Source: Phytohabitans flavus
GTDB lineage: Bacteria; Actinomycetota; Actinomycetes; Mycobacteriales; Micromonosporaceae
DNA: 64,000 nucleotides
Assembly: GCF_011764545.1 (NCBI RefSeq)
Contig: NZ_AP022870.1
Location: 4,262,001-4,326,000, forward strand
Direction: 5' to 3'
Within the stretch, counting starts at the first letter, position 1. The number at the start of each line of letters is the position of its first letter. This document shows positions 36,011 to 44,681 of this stretch, piece by piece. The notes below the pieces were generated by a model. It was not told where the DNA came from, made no database searches, and saw only the letters and a list, made by a program, of their open reading frames with translations. The translations under genes were made by a program, and so were the position numbers.

Positions 36011-36831
36011 GTGACCTCTGACCAGCGGCCCCGTGCGAGCGTGACGTTCCTCGGCAGCGCCACGACCGTGCTGCGGATCGGCGACTTCACCATGCTGACC
36101 GACCCCAACTTCCTGCACGCCGGTCAGCGGGCCCACCTGGGGTCCGGGACCTGGACCCGGCGCCGCCTCGACCCGGCGCTCACCATCCCCGAGCTGCCGT
36201 CGCTCGACGGGATCGTGCTGTCGTACCTGTACGGCGGCCACTTCGACCGGGTCTCGCGGCACGGGCTGCCGCGGGACCTGACCGTGCTGACCACGCCGGC
36301 GGCGGAGCGGCGGCTGCGGCAGTGGGGGTTCCGGGGCGCGATCGGGCTGGGGACGTGGGAGAGCCATGAGTTCGTCCGCGGCGCCCAGCTGCTGCGGGTC
36401 ACCGCCACACCGGCCCACCACGGCCCGCGCGGGCTGAACCGCCTGCTGCCGCAGACGATGGGCACGATCGTCGAGCTGGAGCAGGACGGGGAGCCGGTGT
36501 TCTGCCTCTACATCACCGGCGACACGCGGTACCGGCCGAGCCTCGCCGAGATACCGCTGCGCTACCCGTACGTCGACGCGATGCTGGTGCACCTCGGCGG
36601 CGCCCGGGTGCTGGGTGTGGGGCTGACCATGAACGGGCCGGAGGGCGGCCACCTCACCCGGCTGATCCGGCCGGTGGTGGCCGTGCCGATCCACTACGAC
36701 GACTACCCCCGTTGCGCTCGACGCTGGACGACTACATGCGCGAGGTCGCCCGCTCCGGCTCGCCGACCCGCGTGCTCCCGGTACGCCGCGGCGACACGGC
36801 GGAACTGCCGGTCGGCGCCGGGGTCGGATAA
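36011..36831 (+). CDS. Metallo-beta-lactamase-fold protein with degenerate metal motif, one frameshift
   Basis: GTG 36011, seven bases after the preceding stop. Fold matches UlaG/RomA-like hydrolases: ASVTFLGSATTVLRIGDFTMLTDPNFL, TPAHHGPRG, YITGDTRYRP and VVAVPIHYDDY. The first metal-binding motif, normally SHxHxDHFD, reads SYLYGGHFD, so two His and the Asp are gone while later ligands remain. Either a one-metal enzyme or a non-catalytic relative. The end is frameshifted at about 36708 (GACTACCCCCGTTGCG, one C short); repaired, it reads PPLRSTLDDYMREVARSG...GAGVG with TAA at 36829-36831. About 273 residues. Confidence 0.75.
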
Positions 36832-36859
36832 AGGTGCCCGACCTGGGTAGGAGACGGAC

Positions 36860-37435
36860 ATGAGCGACGAGTACCCGCACCCGCTCTCCGATCCCGAGGC
36901 GCTCGGCATCCCCGACGTCGCCGACGACGACTCCACGGCTCGGGACGACGTGCACACCGGTCGGGAGGCCGACGGGCCGGAGCCGGCCGCGATGCCGCTG
37001 GACCGCGAGGACTATCCCGACGGGATGGACGAGTTCGGCAACACGGCCGAGGAGCAGCGCGAAGGCGAGTCGCTGGACGACAAGGTCTCCCGCGAGATGG
37101 TCGACCCGGCGATGCAGGACACCGACGTGCGCCGCGACGTGCGGCAGTCCCCGATCCAGGTGGAGGCGTTCGACCCGGACCCGCTGACCGACGACATCGA
37201 CCGGGTGGACGACGAGACCCCGCTCGACGACGCCGACCCGGTGGACCCGCGTACCGACTCGCCCGTGTCGATGTACGACACGGAGGTCGGTCCACGTTCG
37301 GTCGGCCGGCTGGTCGAGCCTGACCAGGGCGTACGCGAGGACACCGACGCGACGTCCATCGCACTGGACGCGGGCGCGGCCGGCGGTGCTCCCACGGCCG
37401 AGGAGGCGGCGATCCACGAGGTCGAGGAGCCCTGA
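36860..37435 (+). CDS. DUF5709 family protein
   Basis: 191 residues, strongly acidic, no membrane segment. ATG 36860 follows AGGAGA at a suitable distance. The patterns EEQREGESLDDKVSREMVD, VGRLVEPDQGVREDTDATSIALD and AEEAAIHEVEE match DUF5709, a small actinobacterial family of unknown role. Likely intrinsically disordered in part. Function unknown; it lies between the MBL-fold gene and an anti-anti-sigma factor, but spacing does not prove a common operon. Confidence 0.78.
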   Translation: MSDEYPHPLSDPEALGIPDVADDDSTARDDVHTGREADGPEPAAMPLDREDYPDGMDEFGNTAEEQREGESLDDKVSREMVDPAMQDTDVRRDVRQSPIQVEAFDPDPLTDDIDRVDDETPLDDADPVDPRTDSPVSMYDTEVGPRSVGRLVEPDQGVREDTDATSIALDAGAAGGAPTAEEAAIHEVEEP

Positions 37436-37513
37436 GCGGTGAGGTTTATCCCACATCTCGTTTGACCCCACCGGGTGCCGGGCAACCACGCCGGCACATG
37501 CGGGGGGTTGATT

Positions 37514-37909
37514 ATGGGATGGGTGATGAACGAAAGTCTGCGCTACCCGGCGGGTGACGCCTACGGGGAGCTCGGACTCGCCATCGACCTGGAGGAACAC
37601 CACGATGTCTGCGTGGCGATCGCGCGCGGCGTCATCGACTTTTGGAGCGTAGGTCCACTCCAGGAGCGGCTCAACGACGCCCTGCTGGCCAACCCTCGGG
37701 TCGTACTGGACCTGCGGGATGTGTCTTTCGTGGACTCAACAGGGCTGGGACTGCTGCTCTCGATGCACGACCGGGCCGCGACCGAGGGCGGCTGGCTCCG
37801 CCTCGCCGCGCTCAACCCGCTCGTCAAGCGGCTCCTCCAGACGACCGAACTGGACCGCCGCTTCCACGTCTACCCGACGCTCACGGCCGCGACCGCGTCC
37901 CTCGGGTAG
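37514..37909 (+). CDS. STAS-domain anti-anti-sigma factor
   Basis: 131 residues from ATG 37514, with GGGGGG six bases before. STAS fold: VCVAIARGVIDFWSVGPLQERLNDALL, VVLDLRDVSFVDSTGLGLLLSMHDRA. The Ser of VDSTGLG is the residue phosphorylated by partner anti-sigma kinases, so this protein probably binds and titrates such a kinase (SpoIIAA/RsbV type). No partner kinase or sigma factor gene is in the window. Single-domain length is normal for the family. Confidence 0.85.
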   Translation: MGWVMNESLRYPAGDAYGELGLAIDLEEHHDVCVAIARGVIDFWSVGPLQERLNDALLANPRVVLDLRDVSFVDSTGLGLLLSMHDRAATEGGWLRLAALNPLVKRLLQTTELDRRFHVYPTLTAATASLG

Positions 37910-37917
37910 CGCGCGGG

Positions 37918-38151
37918 TCACATCAGCTCTTCGGTCTGCTCGTCCACGCGGACCGGGCCGGGTGGCTCACGGCCCTCGTCCTGCCGCTGGTCGCGCACGG
38001 CCTGGCGCCGCTGGTCGGTCTCCCGCGCGGCCTGGCGGCGCTGGTCGGTCTCCCGCTCGCTCGGCGGTGGTCGCAAGGTCTCCGCCTCGGCCGGGCTCAT
38101 CGGGGCCCCCGCCATGTCCTCCTGGGCGCCCCGTTGGACCTTCTTCGCCAT
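37918..38151 (-). CDS. Small hydrophilic protein of unknown function
   Basis: 77 residues from ATG 38151, preceded by GGAGCGAAG. Highly charged and probably helical or disordered; contains an internal near repeat (RETDQRRQAARETDQRRQAV). Codon third positions are GC-rich, as in neighbouring genes. Converges on the STAS gene with eight bases between stop codons. An ATG at 38217 would add 22 residues but has no ribosome site. Confidence 0.5.
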   Translation of the reverse strand: MAKKVQRGAQEDMAGAPMSPAEAETLRPPPSERETDQRRQAARETDQRRQAVRDQRQDEGREPPGPVRVDEQTEELM

Positions 38152-38288
38152 CACTTCGCTCCAGACATCTCGGGCATCCAATCGGGCGCATTCCCAAGGC
38201 CCGGATGGCGTAAACACCGCCGCGCCCGAGGTCAGTCGCCTGAGGAGCCCGCGCCCAGGCTAGCTTGCCGCGTTGCCTGCGCGCCGGC

Positions 38289-38732
38289 TCAGTCGCCTGA
38301 GTAGCCCCAGAAGTGGATCGACTCGGGGCGGCCGGCGGCGTCGTGCAGGACGGCGCAGCGGCCGGTCCAGCGCGGGCCCGTCAGGTCGTCGAAAAGCGGC
38401 ATGTGCGCGGTGGTGAGGCGCTCGGTGCCGGCGCAGCTCAGCGCCTCAGCCGCGGTCACCGGCCGCACGCCACCGAACTCCGACGCCGCGCCCTCGGGCA
38501 GGACCCGCTGCATGTCCAGGATCGAGTGGGTCCCCTCCTGCTGGACCAGCTCGTCTTCCCAAAGCTCGTCAACGGTCGCCGGGCGGTCGCCGTGGTCGCT
38601 CGCCGGCGTGAAGATCTGGCCGCGCGCCCAGTAGTAGTCGCCGTCGGCGAACACCTTCTCCTGGAGCTCGGCCAGCGCGGCCGCGAAGTCCTCCCGATAC
38701 GGAACCGTGTAGTCCCACACCGACGCGCCCAT
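38289..38732 (-). CDS. Conserved actinobacterial protein of unknown function
   Basis: 147 residues from ATG 38732; GGGAGAGGGAGG lies upstream. Soluble, acidic. Motifs such as YREDFAAALAELQEKVFADGDYYWA, LVQQEGTHSILDMQRV and WTGRCAVLHDAAGRPESIHFWGYSGD give the impression of a well-conserved single-domain family, but I cannot name a function. The long gene downstream on the opposite strand starts about 160 bases from its ATG. Confidence 0.7.
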   Translation of the reverse strand: MGASVWDYTVPYREDFAAALAELQEKVFADGDYYWARGQIFTPASDHGDRPATVDELWEDELVQQEGTHSILDMQRVLPEGAASEFGGVRPVTAAEALSCAGTERLTTAHMPLFDDLTGPRWTGRCAVLHDAAGRPESIHFWGYSGD

Positions 38733-38890
38733 CGCGCCCTCCCTCTCCCGAAGACAGCAGGACTGTACCGGCTGACACCGACAAACAGTCTCGACCTCGG
38801 AACGCGCCGTAATCCTCACGCACCGGACTCAACGCCGGGCGCGATCCGTCATATGTTGATGGGGCTTCCCCTCGCATCGGCGGTGAATGG

Positions 38891-41800
38891 ATGGGCCAGC
38901 AACCCGAGCCGACGGCACAGCCGTGGCCGTACTGGATGCTGCGCTTCATCGCCTCGAATGGGGACGAAGAGGCGTACTCGGACCTGGTCTGGTCGGTGGG
39001 TGCCGCGCCGCCCTACGGCGGCGTCGCGGTGGACGAGGCCGACGCGGTGTTCGAGCTGCTCCAGGCCTATGTGGGCGAGGGGTGGCGGGCAGCGCCTGCT
39101 ACGAGCGGGTCTCCGGGTACCTCGGCGGCCGGCCGTACGACAAGCTGGCGCTCGAGGCGTTCCGCATCCACGACCGGATCGCCAGCGACCCCACCGGCTT
39201 CCGCAGCGCCGACGTGGCGGCGGGCCGGGTGATCGCCGCGCAGGCCGGCCACGCTGGCCTGGCCATCTATTTCGAGGTACTGGCGGCGGAGATCGCCCTC
39301 CGCGACAACCACGTCACGGTGGCAAAGGACGTGCTGCTCGCCGCGCTGCCCCGGCTGACCGCGCTCGCCGCGGCCGACCGGGTGTACGTGGGACAGGCCC
39401 GCGTCGCCGCGCAGAACGCCGCCGCCGTGGCCGGCATGAACGGCGACACCGAGCGCGCCCGGATCGCCACCGCGGTGATGGAGGTGCTCAGCGCCGACCC
39501 GGCCCTGGCCGCGGCGTACGCGACCGACCTCACCCGTCCCCCCGGCGCGGCACAGGCGGCACCCACGCGGGTCTTCGACGACCTGGCCCGCGAGGCCTCC
39601 GACCTGCTGCGCGCCGGCGACGCGAGGGGCGCCCTCGACCGGTTCGTGCGCGCCGAGGTGGCGGCCCGGGCGGAGCGGCAGGAGCCCGGGCTGTGCGCGG
39701 TGCTGGGCGAGAAGGCGTACGCGCTGGAGCAGGTCGGCGACCAGCGCGGCGCGATCGACACGTACGACCGGGCGATCGAGCTCTGCCTGCGGTACGGCGA
39801 CATGTTCAACCTCAGCCGATGGACGGCCGGCCTTGTCGGCCTCCTCGTCACGCGTGGCGACCTCGACGAGGCCGAGCGGATCCTCGCCACGATGCTCGAC
39901 GCGGCGGCGCGCACCGGCCGGGTGGACCGGCTGGCCATCGCCGAGATGCGCACGGCCGCGTACCTCACCGCCCGGCAGCGGTACCAGGAGGCGGTCGACC
40001 GGCTGGCCCTGGCCGCGCGGCACGCCGGCGACGACAAGGCGCTGGCCGGTGTCGTCCGGCGGGACACGCTGGCCACCCACCTCGCCTGGGCCGAGGCGCT
40101 GCGGCGGGACAACAGTCGCGGTCCGGCCGAGGCGGCGCTGCGCACGGTGGTACGGCTCGCCGAGGCCACGAACGCCGAGGAGGTCCGGCTCTCGGTCAGA
40201 GCACATCTGCTGCTGGCGCAGCTGCACGAGGTCGTCGCGGCACCGCCCCTGGACGTCACCGCAAAACCGTCCGCGGCCCTCTCCGCTGACCCGTCTGGGG
40301 ATGTCGCGCCTGAACCGTCCCCAGACGCCTCCGCCGAACCGTCCGCGGACGCCTCCGCTGAACCGCCCGCGGACGTTTCGGCTGAATCTGGCGCGGCCGA
40401 GCCCGAGGATGGCCCGGCCTCACCGGATGTAGCCGAGGGCGGCTCGGCTGAACCGGGCTCGGCCTCACCGGATGTAGCCGAGGGTGGCTCGGCTGAACCG
40501 GGCTCGGCCTCACCGGATGTGGCCGAGGGTGGCTCGGCCTCATTGGATGTAGCCGAGGGTCGCTCGGCTGAACCGGACGCGGCCGAGCCCGAGGGTGATG
40601 AGGTGTCCGAGCTGCTCGCGATGCGTCGCGACGACCTGGACGGCGTGCTCGGCGCCTGGGTGGCAGGCGCCGCGGACGGCACGCCGCCGGCTGAGGCGGC
40701 CACACCGTTCCTGACGTGGCTGGACGGTGTCCAGGACCGGCTGGACCGGGGCCGGGCCGCCCCGGCACCGGGCACGTCCGCCGGCGGCGCGGCCGGCCTG
40801 CTCCACCTCGGCGAACAGGTCGCGGAGGGGCGGCGGCCGTACGTGGCGGCCCGCGACACGACCACCGCGCTCGGCCTCGACCCGGACGTCGCGACCGCAG
40901 TCTGCCTGCACGTCGCCCAGGGCGGTGACGGTGTCGTGGCCGGTACGGTGATCCAGCTGGTCGCCGACACGACCACGGACGACCTGCTCGCCGCCCGCCT
41001 GTACCGGCTGCTGCTCGCCTTCGTCGAGTCCGCGGACGACGACCAGCGGTTCCTCGACCTGATCGAGGTCGGGCTGGCCCGGCTCGCCGGTGGTGCGGAC
41101 GAAGCGCTCCGCGCGGAGCTGCTCAACGAGGGCGCGGTGCACCTCGCCCGGCTCGGCCGCGAGGAGGAGTCGCTGCGGTACGCCCGCGAGGCCCGCGAGC
41201 TGGCCGGGGAGCACGGCCACGAAGGGCTCGTGCTGGCGGCGGCCGGCACCGAGAACGCCGCGCTGATCGCCCTCGACCGCGGCGCCGAGGCGCTCCCGGT
41301 CATGGAACCGGCGAGCAGCGGCGCCGAAGCGCTCATGGAACCCGACACCCCCAACCCGGAGACCAGCGGCGACCCGCTCGCCGTCCCCAACCCAGGCGCC
41401 GCGTCCGAGGCCGGCAGCGACGCGTTCGCGGTCGCGGAACCGGCCGCCGCCGAACCCGAGACCCACAGCCACGTGCTCGCCGTCGCGCGTCCGGCCGCCG
41501 CCGAACCCGAGGCCTCCCCCGAGCCGGCGCCCGGCCGGGACGCCTTCGCCCCCGTGGACCCGGCCGCCCGCGAGCCGCAGGCCTTCCCCGAGCCAGAGGC
41601 CGACGCCGAGACGGCGCAGCCAGAGGCCCACAGCCAACCAGCGCAGCCAAAAACCGACAGCGAGCCACCCCAGCTAGAAGCCGACAGCGAGCCGGCACAG
41701 CCAGAGGCCGGCAGCGAGCCGGCACAGCCGGAAGAAACCGGGCTGAGGCGGCTCGAACGCGCCTGGCTGGAGAGCGCGCACCCACCCGCCGGCCTGGCGC

Positions 41801-43988
41801 TGGCCCGGGCGTACACCCAGGTAGGCCGCCCGCTGGCCGCCCTGACCGTGCTGAACGCCCTGCGCGGCCGCGTAGAGGCGGGCGCGGACGGCGACCTGCG
41901 GATCGAGTTCCTGACGGCGGAAGGGCTCGCCCACCGCGCCGGCAACGACACCTCCTCCGCGCTCGCGAGCCTGGGCCGCGCGCACGACCTCGCCCTCGCC
42001 GCCGCCCCTCCCCGACCGGCGTGACCGCCACCCGCGAGTGGGGTGCGGCCCTGACCGGCGCCGGCCGCCTGGAGGAGGCGGTCGCCGTGCTCGAAGCGTG
42101 CCTGCCCCGGGCACGGGCGCTGGGCGGGCAGCCGACCACGGAGGCGTACCTCGGCCAGACCCTGGCTCGGGCGCTCGACGCGGCTGGCGACGCCGCCGGG
42201 GCCGGACGGGTGCTCGACCGGGCCGCCGAGATCTTCCGCGCCGAGGACGACCTGGGCGGGCTCGGCCGTACGCTGGCGATCCGCGGTGACGTGGCGCTCG
42301 CCCTCGACGACCTCGACGCCGCGTGGCGGTACCTCGCCGCCGCGGCCGAACTGGCCGAAGAGGCCGGCGACCACCCGGCGCACGCCGCCGCGCTCGACGC
42401 GCTCGGCACCGTCCACATGCGAGCCGGGGACGCCGCGCTGGCCGTGGCGTGCCACGAGCGGGCCGCCGGTGCGTACCGCGAGCTGGGCGCCGCCGAGGAC
42501 GAGCAGGCCGCCCGGCTCAACCTCGTGGAGTCCCACCTCCAGCTCGGCGACGCCCGCGCGGCGCAGGAGGCGTTCCAGGCCGTACTCGCGCCCGACGCGC
42601 CGGTCGTCGTCTCGCTCGCCAGCCGCATGTACTTCCTCACCGCGCTGCTCAGCGCGGAGCGGGGCGACTGGGGCGGGGCACGTCCGGCGCTCCGGCAGTG
42701 CCTCGACGCCGTGTCGCGGGACACCGCCTCGGTCTCCTCGCCCGGCGAGCGGTGGCGCCGGATGCGCGCCGGCGACCGGGCGTACGAGCTGGCCGGCGCG
42801 GCGGCGGTGCGGGCCGGCGACGCCACGTTCGCGGCCGAGGTCGCCGAGGGCCGGCGGGCCGCGTTCCTGCGGGCGGTCTTCGGCGAAGCCGCCCCGGCCG
42901 CCACACTGCCCGCGCTGGAGGATGTCACCGCGGCGCTGCCACCGAACACCGTCGCCGCCTACGTCGACCTCTCCCCCACCCTGACCGTCCTCTGCGCCGC
43001 GCCCGGCGGCTGGAGCGCGATCGTCGAGCGCCCCGGGGTCGGCGCGGACGACATCCCGGCGGCCGCCGGCGCTCTCCCGGCCGGGCGGCTGGACGCCGTG
43101 GGCCGGCTGCTCGGGCGCGAACTGTGGGCGCCGCTGCTGGAGCGGGTCCCGGCGGGCACGACCGGCGTCGTGCTACTGCCGTCCGCCCGCCTCGCCGGCC
43201 TCCCGCTGGACGCGGCCCGGCTCCCGGACGGCGGGCAGGTGGGCGACCGGATCCGGGTCGGCTACGCGCCGAGCCTCGCCCTGCTGCGCCGGAACGTGGA
43301 CGAGCCGCCCCCGCCCCGCAGCCTGGGCCAGGCCGTCGACCCCACGGGAGAGTTCCCGTTCAGCCGGCGGGCGGCCGCCGCCGTGGCCGAGCCGGCGATC
43401 GCGTTCACCGGGGCCGACGCGACGGCGGACGCCGTACTCAAGCTGCTGCGGACCTGCGACGTGGTGCACTTCGCCGGGCCCGGCCGCTTCGACCCGGACG
43501 ACCCGCCAGGCTCCTACCTCCAATGCGCCGCCGGTGACGGCGGCGACGGCCGGCTCAGCATCGCCCGGCTGCTCACGGAGGGCGGGCCGGTCAGCGCGTC
43601 GCTCGTCGTACTCTCCGGCTGCGCTTCCGGCGCCGCCTCTGCCGGACGGTGGCGCGGCGACGCCGTCGGCCTGCCAGGCACGCTCCTCGTGGCGGGTGCG
43701 GGGCAGGCGATCGCCACACACTGGGCGGTCGGCGAGCTGGAGGCCGCGCTGCTCGTGGGCGAGTTCTTCCGCCGCTGGCAGCAGGGCGCGGTCTCCGCCG
43801 CGACAGCGCTAGCCGAGGCCCAACGCTGCTTCCGCAGCGAAATCTCCAACGCGGACGTCGTAAGCCTCCTACGGCAGTGGGACGCGACCGACGCCACGCT
43901 GGTCCGCTGGCGAGCCCGCCCACCCGACGCGCCCGCATTCGCCGGCACCGTCGACTGGGCCGCCTTCCACCTGGTCGGCCTCCCCTAG
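38891..43988 (+). CDS. Very long TPR-type protein with C-terminal CHAT domain (two frameshifts)
   Basis: Roughly 1,699 residues once two single-base losses are repaired, near 39090 (GGGTGGCGGGCAGCGCC; joins YVGEGWRAA to CYERVSGYLGG) and near 42010 (GCCCCTCCCCGACC). Helical TPR-like repeats occur before and after two low-complexity linkers: Ala/Ser/Glu/Pro repeats encoded at 40260-40600 and Glu/Pro/Gln-rich repeats at 41290-41750. The C-terminal third is a CHAT (caspase-HetF) domain with VVLLPSARLAGLPLDA, CDVVHFAGPGRFD and VVLSGCASGA. The Cys (43620-43622) is kept, but the position normally His in the HG of this motif is Pro (43478-43480), so protease activity is doubtful. TPR-CHAT proteins act as proteases in stress or defence pathways; the role here is unknown. 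Confidence 0.78.
40441..40560 (+). repeat. 45-bp in-frame tandem repeat in the TPR-CHAT linker
   Basis: Two 45-base units (40441-40485, 40486-40530) beginning GGCTCGGCTGAACCGGGCTC, plus a 30-base unit lacking 15 bases (40531-40560). All multiples of three, so the repeat number can change without breaking the frame. Confidence 0.8.
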
Positions 43989-44055
43989 AGCCTGCCTCCG
44001 AGTCGCTAGGTCTGTCCACAATGGCGCCGGCAGACCCATTGCACGACAAAGATGT

Positions 44056-44131
44056 GAGCTACCGCGACGTCCGCGGTGGTCCGGACCGCTGCTCCCGCGG
44101 CCTCACCCTCCGCGCTTCACAATCCAAGCCC
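44056..44131 (+). repeat. Interspersed repeat, type A arm (left arm of composite)
   Basis: GAGCTACCGCGACGTCCGCG...GTGGTCCGGACCGC...GCTCCCGCGGCCTCACCC. Faces its inverted partner at 44597-44661 across three hairpins. Starts about 68 bases after the TPR-CHAT stop. Confidence 0.82.
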
Positions 44132-44245
44132 CCGCGGCACTGGCCGGCAGGCCGGACCCGATGCGACAACCCCATCGCACCAATCAGGGCGATGGCCGGC
44201 GCAGTCGGAAAAGGGGACGCGGCCTAGATCGGTCGATGCTCTGGT

Positions 44246-44295
44246 CGTCCGTGTCGAGAAATTACCCCTCCAGGGGCAACTTCTCGACACGGACG
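44246..44295. repeat. Long palindrome inside composite element
   Basis: Perfect 15-bp stem CGTCCGTGTCGAGAA (44246-44260) with TTCTCGACACGGACG (44281-44295); an inner CCCCT/AGGGG stem (44265-44269, 44272-44276) caps it. Confidence 0.82.
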
Positions 44296-44390
44296 CGGCC
44301 CGGTAGGGCGCTGCTCGCGTCGATCAAGGGAAGTCCGGGGCCATCGGCCACGAACGGCCTCTTTGTGTGAAGGTTCGTCGCCGTCAACGC

Positions 44391-44419
44391 GGGGTCTGGG
44401 GCCGGAGGCCCCAGACCCC
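44391..44419. terminator. Hairpin with 13-bp GC-rich stem
   Basis: GGGGTCTGGGGCC (44391-44403), loop GGA, partner 44407-44419, all pairs perfect. Lies between the inverted GCGTCGATCAAGGG (44317-44330) and CCCTTGATCGACGC (44429-44442). A good candidate for two-way termination. Confidence 0.6.
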
Positions 44420-44429
44420 GACAGCTTTC

Positions 44430-44546
44430 CCTTGATCGACGCGTCGGAGCCGGTGCAGGCAAGCGATCGTGGTACTCAGCTGTCGCTACAGCGACAGTGA
44501 AATACCACGATCTGCTGGAGGGCGTCGGCTGTAGCGCCGATCAAGG
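44430..44546. repeat. Core palindromic element, GATCGTGGTA family (full copy)
   Basis: Inner hairpin GATCGTGGTA (44465-44474) with TACCACGATC (44503-44512), capped by CTGTCGCT/AGCGACAG (44480-44487, 44490-44497). Outer pair CCTTGATCGACGC (44430-44442) and GCGCCGATCAAGG (44534-44546). Same layout as 16281-16396. Confidence 0.85.
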
Positions 44547-44596
44547 AAACCAGTGGCTGTCGGGGTTCTGCTCGGGCCGCCGGCGGCGGGTCGGTC

Positions 44597-44661
44597 GTGA
44601 AGCGCGGAGGGTGAGGCCGCGGGAGCAGCGGTCCGGACCACCGCGGACGTCGCGGTAGCCC
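44597..44661 (-). repeat. Interspersed repeat, type A arm (right arm of composite)
   Basis: Inverse copy of the arm at 44056. Ends about 20 bases before the stop codon of the convergent molybdenum-subunit gene. Confidence 0.82.
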
Positions 44662-44681
44662 AAATCTTGAAATGGAGTCGT

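Noticed and set aside
39267-42536. 1089-codon open frame on the minus strand
   Set aside because: It is antisense to the TPR-CHAT gene; its product is low-complexity Ser/Ala/Arg, the usual shadow of a high-GC gene.
42021-43988. Separate CHAT gene starting at 42021
   Set aside because: The TPR register continues across the junction and a single missing C at about 42010 joins the frames, so it is one gene.
44056-44661. CRISPR array
   Set aside because: Arms occur as single inverted pairs, not as regularly spaced direct repeats with unique spacers, and no cas gene is present.
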